A stretch of DNA of 64,000 bases from Sphingomonas immobilis (GTDB lineage Bacteria; Pseudomonadota; Alphaproteobacteria; Sphingomonadales; Sphingomonadaceae), in the NCBI RefSeq assembly GCF_030580995.1, contig NZ_JAUQSZ010000015.1, forward strand, positions 54,668 to 118,667. The letters run 5' to 3'. Made by a program: the position numbers and the translations under genes. Shown here one piece after another: positions 36,754 to 45,905 of this stretch. Numbering within the stretch: the stretch's first letter is position 1; every line of letters starts with the position of its first letter. The notes under the pieces were generated by a model. That model made no database searches and had not been told where the DNA came from. It saw only the letters and a list, made by a program, of their open reading frames with translations.

Positions 36754-37248
36754 TCAGCGTGGCGGCGTCGGCGGATAGGCGATCGCGATCACCTCATATT
36801 CCTTGTCGCCGGCAGGCAGCGCGACGCGGCGCAGGTCGCCGACCGTCGCGCCCCGCAAAGCACGCGCGAGCGGCGCGCTCCAGCCGATCCGGCCCGCGCC
36901 CGCGTCGGTCTCGTCGTCGCCGACCAAGGTGAGGACACGCTCGTTATCCTCCTCGTCGGCGATGGTGACGGTGGCGCCGAACCAGACGCGCGCGCGATCC
37001 TCTTGCGCGGCCGGGTCGATCACCTTCGCCGCCTTCATCCGCCGTGCGAGGAAACCGAGCCGCCGGTCAATCTCGCGCAGCCGCTTGCGGCCGTAGATAT
37101 AGTCGCCGTTCTCCGACCGGTCGCCATTGCCCGCCGCCCAGGAGATGACGTCGACCAGCTTGGGCCGCTCGTCACCGAGCAGCGCGTCATACTCGGTCCG
37201 CAGCACGGTGTAGCCGGCGAGGGTGATGTAGTTGGGGCGGTCGGTCAT
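36754..37248 (-). CDS. greB: Transcription elongation factor GreB
   Basis: GreB rescues backtracked RNA polymerase by stimulating transcript cleavage. The 164-residue protein has the Gre coiled coil with the acidic tip (GDRSENGDYIYGRKRLREID near residue 45) and the C-terminal FKBP-like domain (IGWSAPLARALRGATVGDL). YITLAGY near the start and the tip sequence fit GreB better than GreA. It is monocistronic or leads acyP. Confidence 0.93.
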   Translation of the reverse strand: MTDRPNYITLAGYTVLRTEYDALLGDERPKLVDVISWAAGNGDRSENGDYIYGRKRLREIDRRLGFLARRMKAAKVIDPAAQEDRARVWFGATVTIADEEDNERVLTLVGDDETDAGAGRIGWSAPLARALRGATVGDLRRVALPAGDKEYEVIAIAYPPTPPR

Positions 37249-37271
37249 AGGTCGCGACGGTAGAGAGAAGT

Positions 37272-37301
37272 GCAGCCCTTCGACAAGCTCAGGGCGAACG
37301 G
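37272..37301. repeat. Single CTTCGACAAGCTCAGG repeat arm
   Basis: One arm of the sphingomonad-type repeat that occurs elsewhere as inverted pairs (45289, 51449, 55290, 57491, 57912). Here I see only one arm, upstream of greB. Confidence 0.8.
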
Positions 37302-37453
37302 AAGCGTGAGTCAGGGCCGCTCGTCATTTCGTTCAGGCGGCGCCGAAAAGGGTGATTTTCGAGCATCGGAGCGCAGCGCACGTAAGGTGCGTGAACACCG
37401 AAGCGCAGAAAATCGCGCTTTGGAGGCCCACATAAGCGGAATGGCGAGTGGCC

Positions 37454-39466
37454 CTAGCCTGGCCGCCCCTTGCCGAGATACCAGCTTATGCGGTTCGCCC
37501 CCGTCGAGCGCGAATGTTGCGCGTTCATCAGGTCGTAGACCACGGCATTTTCCAGCACGTGCTGCACATATCCGCGCGTCTCCGTGAGCGGGATCGCTTC
37601 GATCCAGTCGACCCATTCGATCGAGCCGGAGCGCGGGTCACCGTTCGCCTTCAGCCATTTGTTCACGTTGCCGGGGCCGGCATTGTACGCCGCCACCGCC
37701 AGCGGGTAGCTGCCGTAGAGGTTGTAGATGCGCGCGAAATAGCTCGACCCGAGCATGATGTTGTAGTCGGTGTCGCTGTTCAGCGCAGCGGCATTGTAGG
37801 GCATACCGATCTTCAGCGAGGTCTCGCGCGCCGTTCCCGGCATGAGCTGCATCAGCCCGCGCGCACCGACACGGCTGACGGCGGCGCGGTCGAACTGGCT
37901 TTCCTGCCGCGCGATGGCGTGGACCATCGTCCAGTAATCGTTCGCCCCGGCGGGCACCTTGACGCTCGGGAAGCCGACCGTCGAATAATCGCTGAGGCCA
38001 TTCTGCAGCGCGCTCCGCCCGACCATCACACCGAGATCGGGGCGTCCGAGCGTGCGCGAGAGTTCGGTCGCCAGCACATGGTCGCTGTCGGTCTTCGCGT
38101 CGGTCGCGATCTGGCGGACGAAGGCGGTCTGGTCCTCCCAATTACCGGTCTGGCCGAGATATTGCGCCGCGCGCACCGTCTCGCGCGCGTAGAACGCGTC
38201 GCGCACCACCGGATCGACCGGGCGCATCACCGGCTCGACCGGTGCGACCAGCGGGCGGCCGAGCCGCTCGGCCGAAAGCTGACCGTAGAACAGGTCCGGG
38301 AAACCGGCGGCGCGCATGTAATAGCCGTTGGCTTCTTCACGCCGCCCCGCCGCCTCGGCAGACCGCCCCGCCCAATAGAGACCCTTCGCCTGGATCGACG
38401 GCGAGCGCGACCCGCGCGAATAGCGCACGAACATCGCGATTGCATCGGCCGGCCGGTTGAGCTGCTTCAGCGCCGCGCGGCCTGCGAGCCACGTCAGGTC
38501 GGTGTAATCGTCACGCTCGCCATAAGGCTGCGCGGCGATCTCGGTGCCGTCGGGATAGGCATCGTCGATGCCCCGCACGATGTCATAGGCGGTGGCATAT
38601 TGCGCATCCGCCACCGCACCCTTGGCATTGGCGGCGAGCACGTCGAACCACGCGCCGACATTGGCCGGCCGCATCGCCAGCGCGGGCCTGCGCGCGAGCA
38701 ATTCGCGCGCGCCGAAGCCGCCATTGCCGCGCAGCCACGTCGCGCGGTCGGCGAGCCAGCCCGGATCGCCCGCACCCATCGCTTGCGTCGCCGAGGCTTG
38801 CGCCGAGGCATCTGCGGCGTTGGTGCGAAATGCGAGCCTCGCGGCGAACACCGGCCGCCGCGCCGCGCTGGTGAGGGCGAGCTGACGCTGCGCCGAGCCG
38901 GTCGCGCCCTGCCACAGCAGCATGTCCATCCGCGCGTCCTGATCGGCCTGGGTCAGACTGCTCGAGAAGCCGGTGATGATCTTCGCCTCGTCGATCGTCG
39001 ACAGCGCGCCCGCAGTCCAGGCGATGCGCGCTGCGGCCTGCGCCTCGACGGTCGCGCCCGTCGCTGCCAGTGCCTCGGCGAAGCGCACGCGACCGACGCC
39101 GGTCAGCGGCGGATAGCGACGGAAGAAGACGACGGCGGTGGGAGCGGAATAGGGCGACGTTCCGTCCAGCGCCTTCTCGGCCGCGCGGCGCAGCGCCGTC
39201 TCGTTCGGCCAGCCCGGATGCGCGACGAGGAAGCCCGCATAGGTTTCGAACGGCAGGCCCGACGGCGTATCCTTCAGCGATTTCCACTGGGCGATCGCGG
39301 CGGAGAGCGCAGCCGTCTGCTGCGGCGTCGGCGTATTGCGCGTCAGCGCCTGCGTCGCCCGGCCCCAGCCGAGCTGCTCCTGCGTCACGCTCGACATGCC
39401 CGACGCCGCGACGAGCCCGGTGAGGCCGGCGGCAAGCAGACCATATTTTGCGAATGCGGGAACCAT
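37454..39466 (-). CDS. slt: Soluble lytic murein transglycosylase
   Basis: The enzyme cleaves peptidoglycan glycan strands to 1,6-anhydro products. The 670-residue protein has a signal peptide (MVPAFAKYGLLAAGLTGLVA). A long alpha-helical superhelix (Slt70-like U domain) follows. The SLT catalytic domain near residues 510-640 has the catalytic glutamate in IARQESQFDRAAVS and the supporting GARGLMQLMPGTA and YNAGPGNVNKW motifs. ATG 39466 is chosen because it opens the signal peptide. It is divergent from the Uma2 gene. Confidence 0.95.
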   Translation of the reverse strand: MVPAFAKYGLLAAGLTGLVAASGMSSVTQEQLGWGRATQALTRNTPTPQQTAALSAAIAQWKSLKDTPSGLPFETYAGFLVAHPGWPNETALRRAAEKALDGTSPYSAPTAVVFFRRYPPLTGVGRVRFAEALAATGATVEAQAAARIAWTAGALSTIDEAKIITGFSSSLTQADQDARMDMLLWQGATGSAQRQLALTSAARRPVFAARLAFRTNAADASAQASATQAMGAGDPGWLADRATWLRGNGGFGARELLARRPALAMRPANVGAWFDVLAANAKGAVADAQYATAYDIVRGIDDAYPDGTEIAAQPYGERDDYTDLTWLAGRAALKQLNRPADAIAMFVRYSRGSRSPSIQAKGLYWAGRSAEAAGRREEANGYYMRAAGFPDLFYGQLSAERLGRPLVAPVEPVMRPVDPVVRDAFYARETVRAAQYLGQTGNWEDQTAFVRQIATDAKTDSDHVLATELSRTLGRPDLGVMVGRSALQNGLSDYSTVGFPSVKVPAGANDYWTMVHAIARQESQFDRAAVSRVGARGLMQLMPGTARETSLKIGMPYNAAALNSDTDYNIMLGSSYFARIYNLYGSYPLAVAAYNAGPGNVNKWLKANGDPRSGSIEWVDWIEAIPLTETRGYVQHVLENAVVYDLMNAQHSRSTGANRISWYLGKGRPG

Positions 39467-39581
39467 GCGCGAACAAATACCGCAGCTTCCCTGAATTGTC
39501 TCGTAACAAAGTATCCGAATGCGGCGAGCGGTTCGGCGCTGGGGCGTGAACATTGCGATCGGATATGCTATCGAACCTTAC

Positions 39582-40283
39582 ATGAACGTGCAGGGCACCA
39601 TCGCGTATCGCGAACCGGTCAGACTGACCGTCGACGCCTTTCTTCTATTGAGCACGCGCGGCTGCCTTTCGGCTTTCTCCAAATCCGAGTTGCTCGATGG
39701 CGAGATTTTTGGCGTGCCCGTGGATTCGAAGTCCGATGGATCGGTTCCGGTCAAACTCCGTATCCAAGCCTATCGCCTGCTGGCAGAGGCCGATCTTCTC
39801 GGCTCGGAGGACCGGAGCGAACTCGTCGATGGAGACATTTTTCTGATGAGTCCGCAGCACCGGCCGCACGGTTTCGTCAAGGACGAGATCGCTTATCGCC
39901 TGCGGCGTGCGCTGGAAAACGCTGGCAATTCCCTCCATGTCGCCACGGAGCAATCGGTCGAAATTCCACCACACAGCGAGCCGCAGCCCGACCTGATCCT
40001 GACATCCGAACCGCGCGGTGCGGGTGCGATTCCGGTGGCATCGGTTGCGTTGCTGGCGGAAATCTCCGCGAACACGCTGGACTTCGACCTGGTCGACAAG
40101 GCGCTCGTCTACGCCAGGGCCGGCGTGCCTGAATATTGGGTTGTGGATGTGGCGGGACGGTGCGTTCACCAGATGTGGGATCCGAAATACGGCTCCTATC
40201 TGCAAAAACGCGTTCTCGGGTTCGGCGAAGTGCTGGTCGCAATTACCATTGCCGGTCTGGATATCTCCACCGCCGACCTTTGA
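39582..40283 (+). CDS. Uma2 family nuclease-fold protein
   Basis: The 233-residue protein matches Uma2 (PF05685, DUF820), assigned to the PD-(D/E)XK superfamily. Visible motifs are ELVDGDIFLMSPQHRPHG near residue 90, EPQPDLIL near 140, VALLAEISANTLDFDLVDKALVYA near 160 and AGVPEYWVVD near 185. The family is extremely expanded in cyanobacteria, and its biological role is unresolved. ATG 39582 (MNVQGTIAYRE) is preferred to an upstream in-frame start. The gene is AT-richer than its neighbours, suggesting transfer. Confidence 0.85.
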   Translation: MNVQGTIAYREPVRLTVDAFLLLSTRGCLSAFSKSELLDGEIFGVPVDSKSDGSVPVKLRIQAYRLLAEADLLGSEDRSELVDGDIFLMSPQHRPHGFVKDEIAYRLRRALENAGNSLHVATEQSVEIPPHSEPQPDLILTSEPRGAGAIPVASVALLAEISANTLDFDLVDKALVYARAGVPEYWVVDVAGRCVHQMWDPKYGSYLQKRVLGFGEVLVAITIAGLDISTADL

Positions 40284-40289
40284 AGGCGG

Positions 40290-40721
40290 TTACGCGGGAC
40301 GCCAGTAATCGAACGCGACCTGCTGAATACTCGCGACGAACGCCGCCGCGTCCGCGCCGGTCCATTCGCCCTTGTACTCACGGCTGTTCGCCACCGCCGT
40401 CCACCAGCCCTGCCCCGGCAGCCGATCGCTCTCGCGCACGACCAGCACCGCCAGTTCCGGCTCGCCAGCAGCGGCGGCCGCTTCGTCGATCGCATCGAGC
40501 GTCTTGCAGACGGCGCGCATCTTCGGCCGCGTGAAGCGGTGGCCAAGCGCGTTCAGCAGTTCGGAGTAGCTCACCGCCCGCCCCTCGCGCGCGGCCACGA
40601 TCAGGATCGCGCGGACACGCGCGACATCGGCGATCGTGCCCGGCCCCTCGGCCGGCACGATCCCTTCCGCCTCCAGCCAGCCCGACAGCGTATCGCCGAA
40701 GCCGGTGGAGGCTTTTGCCAT
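40290..40721 (-). CDS. Hypothetical protein (143 aa), winged-helix-like segment
   Basis: I do not recognise the family. The protein is soluble. A segment REGRAVSYSELLNALGHRFT resembles a DNA-binding helix-turn-helix or alkyltransferase-like module, and the second half has PELAVLVVRESDRLPG and GWWTAVANSREYKGEW. No catalytic motif is obvious. It is convergent with the Uma2 gene (6 nt apart) and lies just downstream of ettA on the same strand. Confidence 0.75.
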   Translation of the reverse strand: MAKASTGFGDTLSGWLEAEGIVPAEGPGTIADVARVRAILIVAAREGRAVSYSELLNALGHRFTRPKMRAVCKTLDAIDEAAAAAGEPELAVLVVRESDRLPGQGWWTAVANSREYKGEWTGADAAAFVASIQQVAFDYWRPA

Positions 40722-40749
40722 CAGCGCACCAAATTCTTGCAGGTGCGAC

Positions 40750-42429
40750 TCAACGCGTCAGCTTCTTGTACGCCAGCGCGGTCGGCCGATCCGCAGCGTC
40801 GCCCAGGCGGCGGCGCTTGTCTTCCTCGTAGCTTTCGAAGTTACCCTCGAACCACTCGACATGGCTGTTGCCCTCGAAGGCAAGGATGTGCGTCGCGAGG
40901 CGATCGAGGAAGAAGCGATCGTGGCTGATCACCACCGCGCAGCCCGCGAAATTCTCGATCGCCTCCTCCAGCGCACCCAGCGTCTCGACGTCGAGATCGT
41001 TGGTCGGCTCGTCGAGCAGCAGGACGTTGCCGCCGCGCTTCAGCATCTTGGCGATGTTGACGCGGTTCCGCTCGCCGCCCGAGAGCTTGCCGACGTTCTT
41101 CTGCTGGTCGGCGCCCTTGAAGTTGAACGCGCCCACGTACGCGCGCGTCGATTGGTCGTGGCCGTTGACCTTCATGTAATCGAGCCCGTCGGAGATTTCC
41201 TCCCAGACGTTCTTCGACGGATCGAGGTGATCGCGGCTCTGGTCGACATAGCCGAGCCGCACGGTCGAGCCCTTCTCGACCGTGCCGGTGTCGGGCTCTT
41301 CCTGGCCGATGATGAGCTTGAAGAGCGTCGACTTGCCCGCGCCGTTCGGCCCGATCACGCCGACGATGCCGCCCGCCGGCAGCGTGAACGACAGATCCTC
41401 GAACAGCAGCTTGTCGCCATACGCCTTGGAGATGTTCTCGACCTCGATCACCTTGCCGCCGAGCCGCTCCGGCACCTGGATGACGATCTGCGCGCCGGTC
41501 GGCTTGCGGTTCGACTGCTGCTCGACGAGCTGGTCGAACTTGGCGATGCGCGCCTTGGACTTGGTCTGGCGCGCCTTGGCACCCTGCCGGATCCATTCGA
41601 GCTCGTTCTTGATCGCGGTCTGGCGGCTCGATTCCTCGCGCTCCTCCTGTTCGAGGCGCTTGGATTTCTTCTCGAGGTAGGTCGAGTAATTGCCCTCGTA
41701 CGGGAAATACTTGCCGCGATCGATCTCCAGGATCCAGCCGACGACATTGTCGAGGAAATAGCGATCGTGGGTGATCATAAGCACCGCACCGGCATATTCC
41801 TTGAGGTGGTTCTCAAGCCATTCGACGCTTTCGGCATCGAGGTGGTTGGTCGGTTCGTCGAGCAGCAGGATCGACGGCTTCTGGATCAGCAGGCGGGTGA
41901 GCGCCACGCGGCGCTTCTCACCGCCCGACAGGCTGGTGACGGGCGAATCCGACGGCGGGCAGCGCAGCGCCTCCATCGCCAGTTCGAGCTGGCTGTCGAG
42001 GCTCCAGCCGTCGACCGCGTCGATCTTGGCCTGAAGCTCGCCCATCTCTTCCATCAGCTTGTCGAAATCGGTGTCGTCCTTGGGATCGCCCATTTCCGCC
42101 GAGATCGCGTTGAAGCGATCGACCAGATCGGCGGTCTCGCGCGCGCCGTCCTTGACGTTCTCCAGCACGGTCTTGGTCGGGTCGAGCTCGGGCTCCTGCT
42201 CGAGATAGCCGACGGTGATGTTCTCGCCGGCCCACGCCTCACCCGTGTAATCCTTGTCGACGCCCGCCATGATCTTCATCAGCGTCGATTTGCCGGCGCC
42301 GTTTGGCCCGACGATGCCGATCTTCGCGCCCTGATAGAATTGCAGGTTGATGTTCGCCAGCACCGGCTTGGGGGCGCCGGGGAAGGTCTTGGTCATGTCC
42401 TTCGTGACAAAGGCGTATTGAGCGGCCAT
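40750..42429 (-). CDS. ettA: Energy-dependent translational throttle protein EttA
   Basis: EttA is an ABC-F ATPase that binds the ribosomal E site and gates entry into elongation by energy state. The 559-residue protein has two nucleotide-binding domains, each with GPNGAGKSTL and signature motifs (LSGGEKRRVALTRLL and LSGGERNRVNIAKML). LLLDEPTNHLD and LLLDEPTNDLD mark Walker B. The linker between them carries the Arg/Lys-rich arm typical of the family. ATG 42429 (MAAQYAFVTKDMTKTFPG) is the canonical start; a longer frame upstream is not conserved. Confidence 0.96.
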   Translation of the reverse strand: MAAQYAFVTKDMTKTFPGAPKPVLANINLQFYQGAKIGIVGPNGAGKSTLMKIMAGVDKDYTGEAWAGENITVGYLEQEPELDPTKTVLENVKDGARETADLVDRFNAISAEMGDPKDDTDFDKLMEEMGELQAKIDAVDGWSLDSQLELAMEALRCPPSDSPVTSLSGGEKRRVALTRLLIQKPSILLLDEPTNHLDAESVEWLENHLKEYAGAVLMITHDRYFLDNVVGWILEIDRGKYFPYEGNYSTYLEKKSKRLEQEEREESSRQTAIKNELEWIRQGAKARQTKSKARIAKFDQLVEQQSNRKPTGAQIVIQVPERLGGKVIEVENISKAYGDKLLFEDLSFTLPAGGIVGVIGPNGAGKSTLFKLIIGQEEPDTGTVEKGSTVRLGYVDQSRDHLDPSKNVWEEISDGLDYMKVNGHDQSTRAYVGAFNFKGADQQKNVGKLSGGERNRVNIAKMLKRGGNVLLLDEPTNDLDVETLGALEEAIENFAGCAVVISHDRFFLDRLATHILAFEGNSHVEWFEGNFESYEEDKRRRLGDAADRPTALAYKKLTR

Positions 42430-42536
42430 GTCGGGTCGTGCTCCGGTCTGTCTGAATGCGGGGAATTTGCGATCGCGCATGTAGCGAGCGGGTCGGCGAT
42501 TGGCAAACCTGCCACGCATCATTACGCCTGCGCGCC

Positions 42537-43967
42537 ATGAGCAAAATCCTCCCCGCGCTGCTCGCAGCAACCGCCCTCACCTTCTCCACCGCCGCACAGG
42601 CGCAGACCGGCAACACCGCCAATGCGCGGCGCGCCATGCCCGCGCCGGTCGCGCCCGATCCCAAGGTCGCGGCGCTGCGCGATGCAGCGCTGAAGGACGA
42701 TGTGGCGTGGGACATCGTCGAGGGCATCACCACCGAGATCGGCCCGCGCCCCGACGGATCGGAGGCCGAAGGCCGCGCACGCGAATGGGCGGTGGCCAAA
42801 CTCAAAAAGCTCGGCTTCAAGAACGTCCGCATCGAGCCGTACGACCTCAACAACATCTGGGAACGCGGCGTCGAGACCGCCGAGGTGGTATCGCCCTTCC
42901 CCCAGCCATTGCGCCTCACCGCGCTCGGAAATTCGGGCGCGACCCCGGCCGAGGGCCTCACCGCGCCGATCGTGTATTTCGAGACGGTCAACGACCTGAT
43001 GCTCGCGCCCGAGGGCAGCCTGAAGGGCAAGATCGCCTTCGTCTCCAACGCGATGCAGGCGACGCAGGATGGGTCAGGCTATGGCTCCAACGGCATCGCG
43101 CGGTTCCTCGGGCCGAACCTCGCGGCGAAGAAGGGAGCGGCTGCGATCGTCATCCGTTCAATCGGCACCGATCGCGGGCGCGGGCCGCACGCGGGCGGCA
43201 CCAATTTCGAACCCGGCGTGGCCCCCATCCCCGCCGCCGCACTCTCCGTCGCCGATGCCGAAAATCTCGAGCGGATCGTGAAGCGCGGCAAAACCGTCAC
43301 GCTGCACCTCACGCTGACGCCGAAATTCGTCGGCACGCGCACCTCGGGCAATGTCGTGGCGGAGGTGCCGGGCACCGATCCCAAGGCGGGCATCATCACC
43401 ATCGGCGGGCATCTCGACAGCTGGGATCTCGGCACCGGCGCGATCGACGACGGCGCGGGCATCGCCATCACCACGGCGGCGGCGAAGCGGCTTATGGATG
43501 CGGGGCGGCACCGCCGCACGATCCGCGTCGTGTGGTTCGGCGACGAGGAGACCGGCGGCTGGGGCGGCATCGCCTATGCCAAGGCGCATGCCGACGAACG
43601 CCATGCGCTCGCGGCGGAATCGGATTCCGGCGCGGACAACGTCTGGAAGGTCAGCACGAACTTCCCGGAGAGCGCCAAGGCGGTCGGCGACCGGATCGCG
43701 GTCGCGCTCGCGCCGATCGGCGTGGTGCGCGGGCGGGAGGACGTCCACGGCGGCACCGACGTCGGCCCGACGCTCGCGCTCGGCGTCGCGGGGATCGATC
43801 TCCACCAGTCGGCGCTGCGCTATTTCGACTGGCACCACACGCCCGAGGACACGCTCGACCGTATCGACCCCGAGCAGCTTCGCCAGAACGTTGCGGCCTG
43901 GACGGCGATGCTCGCCACCGTGGCGGATGCTCCCGAGGAGATCGGGCCGGTTCCCGCCAAGCCTTGA
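42537..43967 (+). CDS. Secreted M28 family aminopeptidase
   Basis: The 476-residue protein has a signal peptide (MSKILPALLAATALTFSTAAQAQ). A PA domain lies in the middle, and the M28 di-zinc peptidase domain follows: GGHLDSWDLGTGAIDDGAGI near residue 290, VVWFGDEETGGWG near 330, ESDSGADN near 362 and WHHTPEDTLDRID near 436. These hold the expected His, Asp, Glu-Glu, Asp and His residues. It is an exported aminopeptidase of unknown substrate. It is divergent from ettA. Confidence 0.95.
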   Translation: MSKILPALLAATALTFSTAAQAQTGNTANARRAMPAPVAPDPKVAALRDAALKDDVAWDIVEGITTEIGPRPDGSEAEGRAREWAVAKLKKLGFKNVRIEPYDLNNIWERGVETAEVVSPFPQPLRLTALGNSGATPAEGLTAPIVYFETVNDLMLAPEGSLKGKIAFVSNAMQATQDGSGYGSNGIARFLGPNLAAKKGAAAIVIRSIGTDRGRGPHAGGTNFEPGVAPIPAAALSVADAENLERIVKRGKTVTLHLTLTPKFVGTRTSGNVVAEVPGTDPKAGIITIGGHLDSWDLGTGAIDDGAGIAITTAAAKRLMDAGRHRRTIRVVWFGDEETGGWGGIAYAKAHADERHALAAESDSGADNVWKVSTNFPESAKAVGDRIAVALAPIGVVRGREDVHGGTDVGPTLALGVAGIDLHQSALRYFDWHHTPEDTLDRIDPEQLRQNVAAWTAMLATVADAPEEIGPVPAKP

Positions 43968-44108
43968 AACGTGGCCCTGAAATCGCTGATTTTTCCGCGC
44001 AGGGATACGGATCGATTTTTGGACGTTACGCCTCCGCGCTGGTTAAACCTCGCTCGCGCCGGCAGATGTTGCCGGTTGCGGTAAAGAACATGCTTAGGGA
44101 GTACCCGC

Positions 44109-44396
44109 ATGAAGAAGATCGCTCTGGTTCTCGTCGGCGCCGGCCTGATGTCGCTCGCAGCCTGCGGCAAGGGCCCGGAAGCTTCGGCCGTCATCAACAA
44201 TTCCGACGCCATGGCCGACAATATCGACGCCGGCGCTGACAATCTGGACGCCGCAGCGGACAACACCTCGAACGCCACCGCGTCCGACGTGCTCGAGAAT
44301 GCCGCCGACAATGCGCACGACCTCGCCGACAACGTCCGCGATGCGGGCGAGGCCAAGGCCGACAACGTCCAGAAGGCGGTCGACGCGAAGAAGTAA
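44109..44396 (+). CDS. Small lipoprotein with Ala/Asp/Asn repeats
   Basis: The 95-residue protein has a lipoprotein signal (MKKIALVLVGAGLMSLAACG, lipobox LAAC). A hydrophilic tail has degenerate repeats of ADN and NLDAAADN. It is probably an outer membrane lipoprotein of unknown role. A hairpin and a strong terminator follow, so it is monocistronic. Confidence 0.85.
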   Translation: MKKIALVLVGAGLMSLAACGKGPEASAVINNSDAMADNIDAGADNLDAAADNTSNATASDVLENAADNAHDLADNVRDAGEAKADNVQKAVDAKK

Positions 44397-44433
44397 GCGC
44401 CTTTGCCCGGCTTCGTCCGGGCAACAGGGGTGG

Positions 44434-44469
44434 AAAAGGGCGTTCCCGGTGTGGAGCGCCCTTTTCTTT
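44434..44469 (+). terminator. Terminator after the small lipoprotein
   Basis: Nine-base arms AAAAGGGCG (44434-44442) and CGCCCTTTT (44457-44465) pair perfectly and are followed by CTTTG. An earlier hairpin (GCCCGG...CCGGGC near 44405) precedes it. Confidence 0.85.
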
Positions 44470-44531
44470 GGGCCCCTTTCCTTTGAGCAGCGTATCGGCG
44501 AGGACAGGCTCGCCAGCGGGGAGCAGATTTC

Positions 44532-45281
44532 ATGAAGACTATGATTGCGTTCGATCTCGACGGTACGCTCGCGGAGAGCAAACAGGCGATCGGCGACGAG
44601 ATGAGCCTGCTGCTCAAGCGCCTGCTCGACGTCGCCAGCGTCGCGGTGATCTCCGGCGGCGACTGGCCGCAGTTCGAAAAGCAGGTTGTGGGCCGGATGC
44701 AGCCCGACGCGAAGCTCGAACGGCTGTTCATCATGCCGACGACAGGCACCAAGCTGTTCCGCTTTCAGGACGGCAAATGGAACGCGATCTACAACGACGC
44801 CTTCACGCCCGAGGAGCGCGACCAGATCCTGACCGCGCTCAACAAGGCCTGGGACGAGGCCGGCTTCGGCGGCGAGCAGACCTGGGGCGAGCGTATTGAG
44901 GATCGCGGCAGCCAGATCACCCTCTCGGCACTCGGTCAGCAGGCGCCGCTCGAGGCCAAGGAACATTGGGATCCCAAGCAGGAAAAGCGTCGCAAGCTGC
45001 AGGGCATCCTCAAGACGATGATCCCCGATCACTCGGTCAACATCGGCGGCGCGACCTCGGTCGACATCACCCGCGCGGGCATCGACAAGGCGTATGGCAT
45101 GCGCCGCCTGTGCGAACATGCCGGTATCGCTTTCGAGAACATCCTGTTCATGGGCGACGCCATCTATCCCGGCGGCAATGACGATCCGGTGCGCGCGGCG
45201 GGGATCGATTCGATCAAGGTCCGCGATGTGGCGGATACGAGCGTGGCGATCACCGCGGTGGTGGCCTGCCTGAAGGAGTGA
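44532..45281 (+). CDS. HAD-IIB family phosphatase, phosphomannomutase-like
   Basis: The 249-residue protein has the HAD motifs FDLDGTLAESK near residue 7, VISGGDWPQFEK near 40, a conserved lysine region and the Mg-binding GDAIYPGGND near 208. The sequence between resembles the eukaryotic-type (HAD-fold) phosphomannomutase rather than the bacterial ManB. It would interconvert mannose-6-P and mannose-1-P, or act on a related sugar phosphate. This is family inference; specificity is not shown. Confidence 0.85.
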   Translation: MKTMIAFDLDGTLAESKQAIGDEMSLLLKRLLDVASVAVISGGDWPQFEKQVVGRMQPDAKLERLFIMPTTGTKLFRFQDGKWNAIYNDAFTPEERDQILTALNKAWDEAGFGGEQTWGERIEDRGSQITLSALGQQAPLEAKEHWDPKQEKRRKLQGILKTMIPDHSVNIGGATSVDITRAGIDKAYGMRRLCEHAGIAFENILFMGDAIYPGGNDDPVRAAGIDSIKVRDVADTSVAITAVVACLKE

Positions 45282-45288
45282 TTTTCTT

Positions 45289-45371
45289 CCGTTCGTGCTG
45301 AGCTTGTCGAAGCACTGCACTTCTCTCTAAGCGAAGAAGGTCAGCCCTTTCGACAAGCTCGGGGCGAACGG
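45289..45371. repeat. Inverted CCGTTCG repeat pair before gamma carbonic anhydrase
   Basis: Left arm CCGTTCGTGCTGAGCTTGTC and right arm CGACAAGCTCGGGGCGAACG, facing each other with a spacer of about 30 nt. The right end supplies GGGAG, which is well placed as the ribosome site of the next gene. Confidence 0.85.
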
Positions 45372-45380
45372 GAGATGTAT

Positions 45381-45905
45381 ATGCCCCTCTACGCCACCGC
45401 CGATGCGCAGCCCGCGCTCGCCGCGACCGCCTGGGTCGCGCCGAGCGCCGATGTGATCGGCGACGTCCACATCGGTGAGGATGCCAGCATATGGTTCGGC
45501 GTGGTCATCCGCGCCGACAACACCGCGATCCGGGTCGGCGACCGTAGCAATGTGCAGGAGGGGGCGATGCTGCACTCCGATCCCGGCGTGCCCTGCACCG
45601 TCGGCGCGGACTGCACGATCGGCCACCACGCCATCCTCCACGGCTGCACGATCGCCGACCGGGTGCTGGTCGGTATGGGCGCGACCATCCTCAATCGGGC
45701 GAAGATCGGCGCGGATTCTCTGGTGGGCGCGGGCGCGCTGGTCACCGAGGGCAAGAGCTTCCCGCCCGGCAGCCTGATCCTCGGCAGCCCCGCCAGGGTG
45801 GCCCGCGCGCTCAGCGACGCCGAGATCGCCAAGCTCCGCGTGTCGGCCGACGGCTATGTGGAAAGAGCGAAGAGTTTCGCGCGCGACCTGAAGCGGATCG
45901 ACTAG
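45381..45905 (+). CDS. Gamma carbonic anhydrase family protein
   Basis: The 174-residue protein folds as a left-handed beta helix of hexapeptide repeats: VIGDVHIGEDASIWFGVVIR, HSDPGVPCTVGADCTIG and HHAILHGCTI. The histidines in MLHSDP, GHHAIL and HHAILHGC match the zinc site. It may hydrate CO2 or be a related acyltransferase-fold protein. I chose ATG 45381 (MPLYATAD) over 45375, because GGGAG lies six bases upstream of the later ATG and none fits the earlier one. It is convergent with the DUF1465 gene. Confidence 0.92.
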   Translation: MPLYATADAQPALAATAWVAPSADVIGDVHIGEDASIWFGVVIRADNTAIRVGDRSNVQEGAMLHSDPGVPCTVGADCTIGHHAILHGCTIADRVLVGMGATILNRAKIGADSLVGAGALVTEGKSFPPGSLILGSPARVARALSDAEIAKLRVSADGYVERAKSFARDLKRID

